A DNA stretch of 64,000 nt from Mytilus californianus (taxonomy: Eukaryota; Mollusca; Bivalvia; Mytilida; Mytilidae). The notes beneath the pieces were generated by a model. That model was not told where the DNA came from and did no database searches. It saw only the letters and a program-made list of their open reading frames with translations. How positions within the stretch are numbered: position 1 is the stretch's first letter; the number at the start of each line of letters is the position of its first letter. Made by a program: the position numbers and the translations under genes. The stretch lies in NCBI RefSeq assembly GCF_021869535.1, contig NW_026262712.1, positions 104,660,140-104,724,139 on the forward strand, given 5' to 3'. This document shows, piece after piece, positions 35,011-45,849 of this stretch.

Positions 35011-36755
35011 GGTGTAATACCACCATTGATTTTCCCCTATTAGTCTTTATTAAAATTGCATTTTTCAAAAAATTGTGCAGAATTTATCTTTGTTTCAAAT
35101 AAAGAAATACTTGGCATGAGTAAAGTTTTATCCTGTCCAGTACTTTACAAAAATTTCACATAACATTTCATTGCATATAAGAAAATAACCATGTAACCTC
35201 AAGTTTCCAAAATATTCTATAGAAACCCCAAATAAAATAATAATGGTGCTTTTAAATACCCAAGATATATGTTTATGACCCAGAAATGTTTTACTGCAAT
35301 GAAATGTAGGATTAATTACCTACAACTGTCAAATTCAAGGGAATATTTTTTTCGACCTATTTTCGTATGCAACCGGATGTGACGTACTATGATTTGGTGG
35401 TATTACACCTGAAGAAGACTTTTTTGTTGAATAAACTTAATGTGACTTTTTTTCCTTTGTAATACTGGTTATTTCAAGCATTCCTGTCAAGTTTTGTCAT
35501 AATCAGTTGAATAGTTTGAGAAAAATCTAGTATAATGTAAGACGACATCTATAGCGATTCGAGCAAAATTTCTTCGAAAGATCCAAACCAAGCCGCATCA
35601 TGATAGAATACAGTGTGGACCAATAAATGATCAAATAGTTATCTCATCTGCCTACAAACAGTTGAATATGATAGAAAAGATGACTTTAGGATGATAAATA
35701 CCATTAATGGACCTCTTTGTCTTCCTTATAATGACTGTTTTGGTCCATTTATACCTCTCATTTCCTCAAAATTTCAATTTTTTAGGCCAAAAAGTAAAAA
35801 ATTGGGGTAACTTTCACTCATTTTTGATAGAAATGTTATAATAAATGAGTAATTGAAGTATTCAAGCTGAATGAACTATCAATATAAAAGTTTACAGTCT
35901 CCAAGGAGGTTTCAATAAGTCTTTACGTAAAACTTAAATTTACGCCGCGTTCCAGAGAGGGACATAAAAAGCTTCTCTTCTAGTGAATAATTTGTTGTTA
36001 CTGTTTTAAAAATAATTTTTATTTACTTATAACTATATATATATTAAAGTTTTTCTGAGGAAAAATTTTCTATTATAGCAGAATATAAGAAATAAGAAGA
36101 AAAAGCTCCCCAAAACACTAAGTATGGCTTGTTCTGTCAACTAATATTCATGGTAGAGTACTATTTTAAGGAAATTTTCTCATAAAATGTGTTTTGGAGA
36201 CTCAATCCACTTAGAATATTTCCTTTTTTGTAATATTTCACTTAAATAGCAAGACATTTTAACACATGAGAGTACTGACAAGGTCAAAAGGTGCATGTAC
36301 AGCTTCCCATATTAGGTGTAATACCACCATTGATTTCCCCCTATTAGTCTTGTTATATTTGCACTTTTCAAAAGATTGTGCAGAATTTATCTTTGTTTCA
36401 AATAAAGAAATACTTTGCATGAGTAAAGTTTTATCCTGTCCAGTACTATAGAAAACATTTCATTGCATATAAGAAAATAACCATCACCGGAAGTTAACCA
36501 ATCAAGTTTTCCCTGTGTACAAGCTTTAGTAACCATGTAACCTCAAGTTTCCAAAATATTCTATAGAAACCCTAAATAAAAAAATAATGGTGCTTTTAAA
36601 TACCCAAGATATATGTTTATGACCCAGAAATGTTTTTACTGCAATGAAATGTAGGATTAATTACCTACAACTGTCAAATTCAAGGGAATATTTTTTTTCG
36701 ACCTATTTTCGTATGCAACCGGATGTGACGTACTATGATTTGGTGGTATTACACC
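35011..36755. mobile_element. 1,745-bp insertion with about 400-bp terminal direct repeats and a TAAA target duplication
   Basis: Left repeat 35011-35409 and right repeat 36315-36755 are homologous and in the same orientation (CTATTAGTCTT, GTGCAGAATTTATCTTTGTT, TACCCAAGATATATGTTTAT, GCAACCGGATGTGACGTACT). Each begins GGTGTAATACCACC and ends GGTGGTATTACACC. The whole unit is flanked by TAAA (35007-35010 and 36756-36759) and precisely splits the GDFNIDL motif of the retroposon endonuclease. The inner repeat ends have no matching flanks. The 900-bp interior has no open frame. The layout is LTR-like, but the termini are GG...CC, not TG...CA. Confidence 0.75.
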
Positions 36756-36759
36756 TAAA

Positions 36760-37284
36760 GTCACCCAAAATAATCATTTTCTTATCTTCAATATCAACTT
36801 TTGTCAACATTGTTTCAAATTTTGTAAGCCACTATGCATTACTATTTGGCGGTCTATATATGTAACCAAGTAAAATAGGTTTTTGATGAACATAAATAAG
36901 TTCTATCCAAATTGACTCTATATCGTCTTTTTCCAAATCAGATCGTCTAATTGTGGTTAACATGTTAAACATATAAATCAAAAATCCATCACCAGATTTT
37001 TTTTTTCTGTTTGTATCATAATCCTTAATTTCTATTTCTTTATTTTGGACAGAATTAGACAAAAATGTTTTACTTAAACACAACACATCTGTGTTAGATT
37101 TTGATAGCAAATATTCAATTTCAGAAAAATTTGGCAATATATGATTCATGTTTAAGTGACATATATTAAGTGACTTGCGTGGAAATATAAAAGGGTTTAT
37201 AAAAGGAGATGATTTGGAGTTGGATAATGGAATATAAGTTGCAGTACATATATACAAAATAACAATACTGATAAGATTTCCCAA
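36760..37284 (-). pseudogene. APE-type endonuclease, N-terminal part
   Basis: Translation includes LNICHLNMNHILPNFSEIEY, LLSKSNTDVLCLSKTFLSNS (expected SETFL; the catalytic Glu is changed to Lys), NKEIEIKDYD, GDGFLIY, DLEKDDIESIWIELIY and LLGYIYRPPNSN, then KFETMLTKVDIED and the ILGDF motif, where the frame is cut by the insertion at 36755. Confidence 0.8.
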
Positions 37285-37289
37285 AATGA

Positions 37290-38005
37290 AGTTACATTTT
37301 TCAGTAGTAGAAAACTTATTGTGAATTTCCTTTTTCTCCAGTACGTTTGACTGAACACATTTTGTTCTTCGGTTGTTGTGTTGAATGGTATAAAGTTGTT
37401 GTGAAGGATAGTAGCAATGCTGTGCTATACATAATAATATATATAAAAAAATAAATGACCCTTTGTAAAAAAACGAAACTTTATCAAATTATCTTACTAT
37501 TTAATAATGAAAAGCATACTTTTTTATAAAGCCACGCATTACTCATTTACATATATGTAATGCACTCAAAGTTGCGCTTTTTGTCCCTTTAATACGTTAT
37601 TTTGTATATATTCGTTCATCCGATCCTACACCATGAATTGCCTTCAAGATTGGAGAGAGTATTGAGTTATTCAGATGAGGCACTCCAAAGTCACAAGTCA
37701 GAAAAAAGAGTACCCTAACAAGGGTTGAAAATCGACGAAATGAGTAAAAAACTAAAAAAGGGAAGGGCAAAAGGGATGTAGTGTATAAAACAAACCCCCT
37801 AGACCCAAGATCCAATAACATGGACAGCGTTTTCATTACAGGTTTGCATCTCAAAATGACAGAATGAACTTTAACACGGACCAACAGCTCTAACATAGGT
37901 GTACCGTTAAAATTGTCTTTTCATTTGTTTTTTAGTGAAATTCTACGCTGGTTTAATCGGTATTGTACAAGAAATATTTTCAGAACAAATCTGCATAAGC
38001 TTTAA
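37290..38005. other. No recognised gene
   Basis: 5' of the retroposon endonuclease; may include its 5' UTR. A 99-codon minus frame (37597-37896) shows no known domain. Confidence 0.4.
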
Positions 38006-38029
38006 TAAATAAAAGTAAGGAGGTCAGTA

Positions 38030-38155
38030 TGAATGCAAATGAGACAACTATGAATTCCAAAAAAGACAAAGTTCAAGGATATAAATAACTAAAGGTTACC
38101 GTACGGTCTTTCAACATTGAGAAAAAATACCGTATAGTTAGCTATAAAATGACAA
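38030..38155 (-). repeat. Short interspersed repeat, GAAGGCCGTAC family
   Basis: GCAAATGAGACAACTATGAA and TTACCGTACGGTCTTTCAAC mark a minus-oriented diverged copy. Confidence 0.65.
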
Positions 38156-39064
38156 GACATGATAAACTATGAAACAATTAAAAAGAGCAACAGACGTCAA
38201 GATGTTAACAAATATAAAACATGGAAACAATTGTAATAATTACGCATTTTGTGCGCTTCGTAGATTTAACAGTAGTAGCACTTTCCCGGGTTAGAACAAT
38301 ACATCTTCATTTCAAGAGGTCACAATCCTAAGCTATGGCTTTAGTGTAGCAACGCTGTGCTAAACATGATAAATTAAATTTTTTCAGGCAGCGAGATGTA
38401 AACTCGATATATTTTCATCTGAGACGTTCTCCAGAATTTTTGACTTTGTAGACTGGGAATGTTGTTCAGGTGAAAAAAGGTTTTAAAGGAAAAAGAAACC
38501 CAAAATAAAAATGTGTGTAACATTCAAACACCGGTTTGTTTAAAATAATGTAAGCGTTTCCTTTTTTAATATCACATAGGATATTCGAAATACAGTTTTT
38601 AATGTTTAGTTGATTGTCATTTTGTCTGTTGAGACATATTGTGGAACTGTTTATGAGTGCAAAAAGTATACTTTTCTGTGTCATAGCTTCCATTCCAATT
38701 TTTCATGTTTCCGTTACATTTTAGTCAGAATAAAAATTTCTTTAATTCAAATTTGTGTAATATATTGATGGCCGTCTAAATTGTCCGATTGATTATGTAT
38801 GAAAAAAAATCATTCCTTGGTTGTCAGCATTTACTGACAATTTCCACAATCAAAACAGTGCTTTAAAATTAGTACTGGATCAACTGACTAGTAGACCTTT
38901 TCAACAACTGTATACAGCTACATTTGACAACGACTCCGACAGGTACGATGTGAGAGGTCGTCTCAAAAATACATAGTAATGATTGCATATGAGTATTTCT
39001 AGTGGTGTCATTGCTTGAAAGTTTTTTAACAACAACGATATTTTGATATTCAATAAAGATATGT

Positions 39065-39140
39065 GGTAAGAATGTCAATGAGACAACTACTTATATCCAA
39101 CATGACGCGGATTTAAGTAATTATTGTTGATCGTACCTTG
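39065..39140 (-). repeat. Short interspersed repeat fragment, GAAGGCCGTAC family
   Basis: AATGTCAATGAGACAACTAC followed by a partial, degraded body. Confidence 0.5.
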
Positions 39141-39200
39141 CTTTCGTTGTTACTTATCTGTTAATTTGAATTAACTTTATCTTTAAAATCAGTATGAGGC

Positions 39201-39420
39201 AAAAAGTAAAATCACAAAAATACTAAACTCCGAGGAAAATTCAAAAAGGAAAGTCCCTAATCAAATGGCAAAATCAAAAGCTCAAACACATCAAACGAAT
39301 GGATAACAACTGTCATATTCCTGACTTGGTACAAGCATTTTCTTATGTAGAAAATGGTGGATTGAACCTGATTTTGTAGCTAGCTAAACCTGTCACTTGT
39401 ATGACAGTCGCATCAAATTC
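39201..39420 (-). repeat. Solo Penelope-like tail
   Basis: AAAAAGTAAAATCACAAAAA, ATCAAACGAATGGATAACAA and TAGCTAGCTAAACCTGTCAC: a well-preserved minus-oriented tail. Confidence 0.8.
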
Positions 39421-39654
39421 CAAAGGAATTTCATACATAATCAAATTTCAAAGGAAGGGCTTTGATATTTTTTTAATCTTTTTAGACGTTGAGCTTCTAG
39501 CTTTTTTGATGCAACTTGAAAAATGAAAAAAAAAACAAAAAAAAACGTATTCTTAAGTAGATCTTTAATTTAACAATGTCTTATGTTATAGACAAGGGGG
39601 TACATGTTTCCAAATTGGCTGTTAATTTTGGCCTCGGATTCCTCAATAATGTAC

Positions 39655-39835
39655 TCATAAAAGAGAGCCGAAAAATACCAAAGGGACTTTGAAGCTAATT
39701 AATTAGTCGAAAAAACCGACAATGCAATGGAAAAAAAAAAGAAAAACAATCAAAAAACAAACAACTGTAAACAAAACACAACATAGAAAACTAATGACTG
39801 AGCAACACGCACCCCATTAAAACCTTTATATCTTT
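39655..39835. repeat. Dispersed repeat, ACACAACATAGAAAACTAA family
   Basis: Shares CAACATAGAAAACTAATGAC and TGAGCAACACGCACCCC with 55590-55910 and, more weakly, 60500-60745; the parts at 42500-42830 and 47880-48180 belong to the same wider family. Antisense translation gives the spurious open frame seen at 55508-55819. Confidence 0.6.
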
Positions 39836-39884
39836 TAACCAGTCTAATGTTCATCTTGAATTCTTTATTCATCGACATTGCGAT

Positions 39885-40180
39885 TAAATTATCGACTCTT
39901 TCTTTTCGTGTGGTAAATATTGTTGCAAAAGGATGACGATTGGATATAGTTTGTCTCCAGGGAGAACACAGTCTTTACGGAAATATAGTGAACTATCTCT
40001 TCTAATTTGCTGCACCAACGTGAACAGTTGAACATCTTGCTGACCCAGAAACAGACACTCTACATAGCAAATATACCCATAGTTGTCTACAACCACCTGT
40101 ATGTGAGAATGGCATGATAATGCCGATGACCGTAATAATAAAGTTCCTTTGACTCGGTTTGCGGACCATATATCTCTGTT
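39885..40180 (-). pseudogene. DDE-type transposase fragment (probably PIF/Harbinger group)
   Basis: Minus strand: DGPSTEIYGPQTESKELYYY, GHRHYHAILTYRWL, then a frameshift and VVVDNYGYICYVECLFLGQQ, DVQLFTLVQQIRRDSSLYFR, VLPGDKLYPIVILLQQY. The D-G...T-E-I...P, Y-Y-Y-G-H-R-H-x-H-A, V-V-D-N-Y-G and G-D-x-x-Y-P motifs are those of the DDE nuclease core of HARBI1-like/ISL2EU-like transposases. One frameshift and no visible N-terminal DNA-binding domain; flanking minus-strand fragments near 40200-40330 (VSVATIYNKII, DLGKFRSVAYNKC) may be more of it. Confidence 0.6.
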
Positions 40181-40916
40181 GATGGTCCGTCAATCAGTTA
40201 GAACAATCGCTCTTTTTTCCGTGCATTTATTGTAGGCTACTGAACGAAATTTTCCTAAGTCGTGCGGCATACATCTAATAATCTTATTGTAAATTGTTGC
40301 AACACTTACATTAAAGAAATGCTGTGATGAGAAGGGTTTGATCTGAGCTTAAAGTAATCATGTATAAATTAACATTATTTATATGAGATAGCCGGTAATT
40401 TCGTCCGGCATCACTTTGAAACGCCTTGTTCATGGACCTCGATAAGTTCAGAAGACTTTCTGCGGTTTCTCTTGCAATGAAATAAAAAGAAAATCTATGA
40501 GCCTCAGAAATCACCGTCCAAGGTTTCTATCTGTTCGTTCAACATTCTGTGACAAATAATGGATCCGGTAGAGGTCAAATCAATGGTGGTAAAGATTGAA
40601 GATGCTACTGCAAGTAAGCTGCTGCATCAGGTGGAAATCTAGTCCAGATTAAAAAATGCTGACAATCATTTCTTTGTATCATCATACTGCAAACTGAAAT
40701 AAACAAATACAAAAATGATAATAAGATAAAATATATAAATATATAATATAAAATAGATGAATAACGGATAACAAAGATATTATGAATATAAAGATTTATT
40801 TTATTTTGTAAGCACTATTAATTAACTATCAAATTTCCACCTTTTCTGTAGTGCTGAGTCGAGCACACCTTTCTAGATTTTGATTTAGACAGTACATGCG
40901 GATTGTGTTCATCAAC

Positions 40917-40944
40917 ATGGCAGCAACTAACGATGCCAGCGATG
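40917..40944 (+). other. Exon-like start conserved in the duplication (left copy)
   Basis: ATGGCAGCAACTAACGATGC...G followed by donor GTAAGATCACA. Encodes about 9 residues (MAATNDASD). The right copy at 45822 has MAEAKDASV before the same donor GTAAGATCACA. A downstream acceptor TTTTTTTTCAG (41280) would give a stop after three more codons in both copies. Either a first exon of an unrecognised or dead gene, or a small untranslated-type exon. Confidence 0.35.
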
Positions 40945-41761
40945 GTAAGATCACAATATATATGTTTTTCTTTAAATAATTATTTCATAAATTCTTCATC
41001 AACCAACCATATTTTTCTACATTTGTTGATCAGGGTAAGGTTTCAGGGTATGACCCTCCCCCTCCTCCTTTTCGTGGAATTTTACTTTAAAATCTCTTGA
41101 ACTCTTGAAAATGGTCAAATATTAAAAGCAAGCCATTTTTAATGCACAAATACATCCGCAAATTCGACTAGAGTTTTCCTCTTTTTTTCCTTTTTTTTCA
41201 TGTTTATTTTCAAATGTATGTTTCCTTTATTCTCATTTTCATTATTCTTGAAATGTTTTAAATACTATTTTTTTTTTCAGCATCAGTCTAATGAAAAAGA
41301 AAAAAAGTGTTTTTACTTGAAAAAATACCACACAAATCGATATTGATGGGATGAGATACTTGATCATATCACATAAAACACTGGTTCATTATCACTTCCC
41401 GAAAATGAAACAAAGTTGTGTTCTGAATCCTTTTTAAAACAACTAATTTCGGCAAACTCTCGACACCATCAACCAAAAAGATCAGCAATGATCAAATCAA
41501 GTAAGCTAGATCGAGATTGTACACGTATGAATCTTGATTTAAGATGTCGACGCGTCAGTAATTATATATAATACATATTTTTTGCCGACAAATAATACAC
41601 TCTAAAATAACCCCCCAATAGATCATCTGGATGAAATAGAGAAATACAAATATTTAAGCATGCACTTGATTAGTCTAAATTAATGTTTTATGCCTATCCT
41701 TCATATCTGTATTGGTAATTGCAACGTAATTTATTTATTCATTTAAAATTTTTTATTTGTT

Positions 41762-42140
41762 CAAATATATAAAGGTGAGATTAGGAAGGTGAAGGAGATT
41801 GAGGAAAGGCTAAATAAAAGACTCCCGTAGCAGAAAACTATATAGGAGAAAACATTGTTAATGATTTGTCATCTAATGAGGGACATCCGGGACCTACTCT
41901 TAACAATCCAGCTGCCATAGCTAGTCCTGCTGCCTAACAACTCGCTGTACATAGCTGAACCCGCTCCTAAGCAACCAGGTGTTGCAGCTGGAGCTGCCCT
42001 CCAGCAACTAGTTGCCATCGCTGGACCTGCTCACAAATAACCAGATGCTCTAGCTGACCAGAGAGAGAACGAAGCCGTTTGATTGTCTCGCTTTTAGGTT
42101 TTACAGCCAAAACAACTAAACAGATGGAACAAACATTAAA
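41762..42140 (+). pseudogene. Possible exon with Ala/Pro-rich repeats, left copy, disrupted
   Basis: Frame beginning ENIVNDLSSNEGHPGPTLNN continues PAAIASPAA then stops; the related block in the right copy is open longer. Repeated words such as CCAGCTGCCATAGCTAG and CAACTAGTTGCCATCGCTGG show imperfect internal repeats of about 36-39 bp. Confidence 0.35.
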
Positions 42141-42499
42141 GGTAATTGGTGTATCGTCTGTTTCAGATTCAAAATAAAATACTAAACTATTTTTGTCGTT
42201 CTCTTGCTATTGTTTGTGGCTTCTGCAGTAGAAACAAATCACATCATTCAAAACATAAAAAAGACTTTCAGAGTTACTGTATGAACTGCATTTCGTTTAA
42301 AAAAAAGCAGCGAGCTCTGCACTACCCGGTGTTAGAAGGAATCAGATATTAGAGTCCAGCATAATGTCAAATAAAAAAATCTCCCGTAACAACGACGTGG
42401 CAATGACCAAGATATTCCGGACTTGGTTCAGGCGCACACATTATGCGGCGGGGTTTTCTAGTCTAATTACACCCAAAACATCCCCCTGTGTATGGTCAT

Positions 42500-42830
42500 A
42501 AAATGAAAATGTAAACAAAAAATCATATGTATGCATTTAAACAAATAGAAAAGAGTAGAAAACCAAAGCCACATGTTTTTGCAAGTCCAAAACGACAATT
42601 ATATAGAAAACCACAGATATCTGATAAACACAAATCCGTGTTGAACTCAAGTGTTCCAAAAGGGTAGGCAGTTTCTGCTTCTTGCAAAACACCTGACGTG
42701 TTCCTCGTGAAGACCATTTTGTGAACGCCGGGAAAGAATCTTCGACAAAGAGACAAGAATGGTTGTCTTTCGGGACACGGACAACCAATAACCGTTAATC
42801 AGTTCGTATTGCTGACCGTAGAAATCGATA
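42500..42830. repeat. Dispersed repeat block within the left duplication copy
   Basis: Contains AGTGTTCCAAAAGGGTAGGC, TTCTTGCAAAACACCTGACG and GTGTTCCTCGTG; the right copy has the same block at 47880-48180 and a related member lies at 55750-55880. Confidence 0.6.
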
Positions 42831-43837
42831 AGGAATTACTAAATCGTTGCTTGAAAAAACAAACTCGTTTATGTCAGGAGTTTGCCTCTGTCAATTGATA
42901 CTCTGAAATGGCTACAAGCTCTATAGTAACTAACAAGTTCAAAGATATCATTTTCATACGCAGGTAAAAATAGAATATTGTAACGGGAAATTGATACAAA
43001 TTGTTTCAAATTCATCAAGAAAATACCTCAACATTAGAAAGGGTATCATGAAACGAGGCAGTCCCTCGTAAGGTAAGTATAAAAAAAAACGCGATGTGCC
43101 CTCGTCCTTATACCTTTACAATCATTAGCTTTAACAATCTCAAAATTAAAGTGAAGTGAAAATCAGTTAAGACCGTGTGTTCAAGAGTGTAAGGAACGAA
43201 AGGAAAGTCTTTTTTTTTGTCACGTCCGCAATTTTAATAAAAAGCATTAACCAAACGCATTAATCGCTATTGGTATGCGGTTCAATAGTCTATTGAAGAC
43301 TTCCTTATCTAAATACTCATTATCATAACATTGACGAAAAAGCAGAAAGAATGTGAAATGATTGCAGTATTTTTTTACTTAGAGGTTCAAACGTGCTTTA
43401 ATCATATGAGGCTGTCTATATGTCAAAACATGGACAATATATTACGTGTGTATCTTTTAATGTGTATGAATGAAGCGAATGTTTTATTTTTAAAAACAAA
43501 TGTATGCAAATCCTTTTTTGTAGGAAAAACTTAGTTAAACGAATGGTAAATAAATAACTTGTATCTTTAGTCTGAAACATAACATAAGGTAAGCAAATAA
43601 GATTATCATTTAATTAAGATAAATTAAGATAATCATATTCATAGTATTTCATTAGAAATATTGTATTATTGTTTTTTAAATAGTTTATAAGAAATCTGAA
43701 ATTCGTGCGTATGAATTATGACTTCATAGTAAAACTTGGAATAATCCACATTTCAATGATGTCTGTTATTATATGCGGTCATAAAGCGTTGTCAAATCCA
43801 ATTTTCACTGTCAGTTGATTGTTAATCAATAAACGTC

Positions 43838-44310
43838 ACCAGTGTCAGAGCAGAAGGTCGATGAACCAGGGTTATGTCAAAGAACGTTTTGTCTATTTTT
43901 CTAAAAAAAAACGTTCATCAGAAGATACCAAGACCTTGTTGATAAATATTCCGTTTCAACTTCACAAATAAAACATGATAGTCTTGAAGTATATATTCTA
44001 GATACCGACGTTGTTTATCAACTCAATTATGTGTTATAGTGTTCTTTTTATTTGTCTTTGTATATGTTTAACCTTTACTGTTTAGTCCATTTTTTGTAAA
44101 ATACTTTTGTCATGGCTCGGTATTTAGACATCCCGCCATTGTGTTATGGACGTTTCAGTACTCTTATCTTTCGTTTTTGCTTGTGTGCTTTGCCTGTGGA
44201 GTGTCTATGTGCCATTTTGTTTTTCTTTGTTGAAATATGTATTTGTTTTTATAGTGATGAGGATTATACTTACGGTGACCAGACTCAATATTTTTTTAGA
44301 TTTAATCGTC
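43838..44310 (+). mobile_element. 5'- and 3'-truncated Penelope-like copy
   Basis: Starts inside the RT C-terminal coding region (CAGTGTCAGAGCAGAAGGTC, GAACCAGGGTTATGTCAAAG, ACCAAGACCTTGTTGATAAA), then 3' UTR (ATGGCTCGGTATTTAGACAT). The tail proper is missing. Several stops in the coding remnant. Confidence 0.75.
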
Positions 44311-44859
44311 AAACATACTATATGGCTATATTACATATCATTGGATTCGTCTAAATAAGTATTTTCGAAATATCAATGTCGTCAGAAAGAAATGTGGTAA
44401 CAGGTTTGCATAAAATAAGGTCAAAGATCAAATACTATGTTCATCTTTTTCTTCTATATTTTCAAAATTTGAAGATATATGTAGCAAATTATGTTAAATT
44501 ACAGATACAAACATCTTTAAAAATCAATCAACAATGAAATATATCGAAAACGTAAAAAGAACAAACTTTGCAAACCTACAATTTTTAAGAAACACACACT
44601 TGTTCTATTATCAAAGATCAACACATATTCCGTTAAAGTTACAGTAGTTACCTTTCCTGATGACATTCAACCTCTGCAACAAATGATAAAATGTTTTACT
44701 TGAAGCCTACTACCCTGAATGCGTATTTGGCAAAAGCTCATGCATGTAGTTCATAAAATCCAAAACCACTAAATATCTCGCAAGCAGTTACAATTAAGCC
44801 AATACCCTCGAAGAGGTCAAAACAACAGAATTCAGACAGAAATTTCGTCTGTTTCATCT

Positions 44860-45800
44860 GTCATGGAATGTGATTAAGAATTTCTGTATAAGTATGATCC
44901 CTGACAGGTGCACAGCTACGTACATGTAAGGTTTTGTTGTGAACAATCACATGACTTTTTACATGGAGATTCCCCTGACACGAACACACAAGATCCTGCA
45001 AGAACTCTGCTGACATATGCCCTTCAAAATACACGGGATGTAATGTACTATTAACTTCTTGCCATCCGTACTCTAAAGGTGACAGAATAGGTTTTTTTTT
45101 CAGTTTCAGTGCCGCTTCACAGGGAGGCTGAATAGACTTACATCTTTACTGGTTGCAAGCTTGACGCGCATTTTATTCATATCATAATGGAATGATTTAA
45201 AGAGTTGTGTCGCATCCGGTAAGAGCATGTACAGCAGGCAGCAGGTTACAAATGGTTGGTGAAAGGTAAGCACATAGTTGGTGAATAGGGAAAAATCTTC
45301 GCCCGTCCTTTACATTGCTAATGTTCCCCATCTGCACCCACAACTCGTTTGTGTGTCATCTGTTTGTAGAAGTGTACACACAGAACAATCACATTCCGTA
45401 TCAGAGGTTCGTATGAATATTCTGCCGCTCTTTCCCATTTCTTTGAGCTTCTTTTCAAAGTATAAAGCATGGAGTATCAGACGAGTGTCGGCCTCCTGTT
45501 TAGTGCTGAACCATTCACGACAGTCATTTACAGAAGTGTCCGAAACGACTTTGACAATTTCGGGATTTCAAAATGTTCCGTTTAAGTAAAACTGACAATG
45601 AGGTGGAATCATATAGTAGGGGGTTTGTCAAAGTTTTGAAGAATGAAACTACCAAAGAAGTTAAGGAGAGCCTGTTTGTTTCCTTTAACAGACAGAAATT
45701 TCGTTCAGTCAGCAATACTTCTGCCTTCTATTACTTGATACACTTTGGTGGAAGCTGTAGTCTTTGTGAGATGTTCCCTTTCAGCAGACTTTGACAGTAC
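44860..45800 (-). pseudogene. Pseudogene of a multicopy invertebrate protein with EADTR and LTGCDTT motifs
   Basis: Minus strand, joined over frame changes: HLTKTTASTKVYQVIEGRSI, KFLSVKGNKQALLNFF, NPEIVKVVSDTSVNDCREWF, STKQEADTRLILHALYFEKK, GKSGRIFIRTSDTECDCSVC, then another frame NELWVQMGNISNVKDGRRFF, PIHQLCAYLSPTICNLLPAV, HALTGCDTT, stop, and later KKPILSPLEYGWQEVNSTLH and FLQDLVCSCQGNLH. From memory this family occurs in large numbers in mollusc and cnidarian genomes, often near mobile DNA. The conserved acidic motifs (E-A-D, S-D-T, G-C-D) suggest a PIN/FEN-like nuclease fold; that is inference. Two or more frameshifts and stops make it dead. It ends exactly against the right duplication copy at about 45795. 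Confidence 0.7.
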
Positions 45801-45821
45801 ACGTGAATTTTGTTCATCAAC

Positions 45822-45849
45822 ATGGCAGAGGCTAAGGATGCTAGTGTTG
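45822..45849 (+). other. Exon-like start conserved in the duplication (right copy)
   Basis: ATGGCAGAGGCTAAGGATGC...G then donor GTAAGATCACA; encodes MAEAKDASV. Counterpart of 40917-40944. Substitutions between the copies are frequent, so purifying selection is not evident. Confidence 0.35.

Larger units (their letters stand above)
30597..37290 (-). mobile_element. Jockey/CR1/L2-type non-LTR retroposon, broken by insertions
   Basis: One minus-strand retroposon traced from endonuclease (37284) to 3' end (30600): endonuclease to 36760, then an LTR-like insertion (35011-36755), endonuclease continuation 34787-35006, linker 34129-34775, RT start 33890-34128, a roughly 1.9-kb foreign or rearranged stretch, RT end 30850-31990, and a 3' UTR ending in AAATAAAGATATT(ATT)n, the microsatellite tail typical of this group. 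Many frameshifts; inactive. Confidence 0.75.
40840..43745. repeat. Left copy of a roughly 3-kb direct duplication
   Basis: Homologous to 45780-48990 in the same orientation. Shared markers: TTTGTTCATCAACATGGCAG, GTCGACGCGTCAGTAA, GACATCCGGGACCTACTC, CCAGATGCTCTAGCTGACCA, GGAAAGAATCTT and, at the end, GAAATTCGTGCGTATGAATT. Divergence is moderate with several indels. Confidence 0.85.

Noticed and set aside
45573-45794. Plus-strand 73-codon frame
   Set aside because: Antisense shadow of the EADTR-family pseudogene.
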